Of a stretch of DNA of 8,768 bases, positions 8,604 through 8,768 are shown in pieces (the stretch's first letter is position 1; every line of letters starts with the position of its first letter). The stretch comes from Acidocella sp. 35-58-6 (GTDB lineage: Bacteria > Pseudomonadota > Alphaproteobacteria > Acetobacterales > Acetobacteraceae). The stretch spans positions 1 to 8,768 of the forward strand of contig NCFD01000065.1 of assembly GCA_002281005.1 (NCBI GenBank). The letters run 5' to 3'. Position numbers and translations under genes: made by a program. Under the pieces are notes generated by a model. That model did not search any database and had not been told where the DNA came from. It saw only the letters and a list, made by a program, of their open reading frames with translations.

Positions 8604-8768
8604 AACCCGCTGGTTAGGGCAATGGATAGGCCCGGAGCCAACCGATGATGCGTTGACAGAAATTCCAAAACCGGGGGAAGCGAAGCTGCAGGGTCTTCCT
8701 CAAACGGAACATGGCCCAGCCCCGGCAACGCCACCAATATTGATCCCTGAATCGCATTCAAATAGTCG
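8600..8768 (-). CDS. Alpha/beta-hydrolase fold protein, C-terminal fragment
   Basis: Codons are read on the minus strand from base 8767 to TGA at 8602-8600, giving 55 visible residues; the rest lies beyond the window. The segment LVALPGLGHVPFEEDPAASL (visible 11-30) matches the final strand and loop of alpha/beta-hydrolases. There a Gly-x-Gly-His supplies the catalytic histidine (His19 here) and is followed by an E-x-P-type stretch and the last helix (PPVLEFLSTH). The tail after the helix ([13 protein letters not shown]) is not a family feature I recognise. Substrate and subfamily cannot be judged from this fragment. It lies upstream of cysK in the same direction and may share its transcript. 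Confidence 0.82.
   Translation of the reverse strand, partial: DYLNAIQGSILVALPGLGHVPFEEDPAASLPPVLEFLSTHHRLAPGLSIALTSGL

Overview
The window looks like a chromosomal segment of a Gram-negative alphaproteobacterium, probably in or near the Acetobacteraceae/Rhodospirillales; that placement is an inference. The reasons are the gene order tpiA-secG-pyrG-kdsA, which is typical of alphaproteobacteria, a Kdo-synthesis gene (so the cell makes an LPS outer membrane), moderately high GC, and a SecG with a long Ala/Pro-rich tail. No tRNA, rRNA, insertion sequence, CRISPR array or prophage signature was seen, and no stretch over 300 bases lacks a gene.

Left part, plus strand (1-4240). The window opens inside a cold-shock-domain protein, whose end is followed by a strong terminator-like hairpin. 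Next come a 58-codon highly charged small protein and then a compact housekeeping cluster: triosephosphate isomerase (glycolysis), SecG (protein export), CTP synthase (pyrimidine nucleotides) and Kdo-8-phosphate synthase (LPS core sugar). pyrG and kdsA overlap by ATGA. CTP and Kdo-8-P are linked metabolically, because CMP-Kdo is made from CTP and Kdo. The kdsA residues match the metal-dependent class of the enzyme.

Right part, minus strand (8768-4245). Reading leftward there are the end of an alpha/beta-hydrolase, cysK (cysteine synthase), and a three-gene efflux cassette: FUSC-family membrane protein, DUF1656 small membrane protein and HlyD-type periplasmic adaptor. The cassette resembles E. 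coli aaeB-aaeX-aaeA, which exports aromatic carboxylic acids. The genes are nearly contiguous (2-nt gap, 4-nt overlap, 13-nt gap), so cysK and the pump are probably cotranscribed. Beyond the pump lies a 50-codon glycine-rich double-hydrophobic peptide gene. It converges on kdsA and has a 9-bp dyad over its ribosome binding site.

I see no clearly new multi-gene system. The points most worth checking are small-scale: two tiny ORFs that overlap the start codons of pyrG and cysK, the dyad that could mask the ribosome binding site of the small membrane peptide, the cysK-efflux linkage, and the absence of eno after kdsA.
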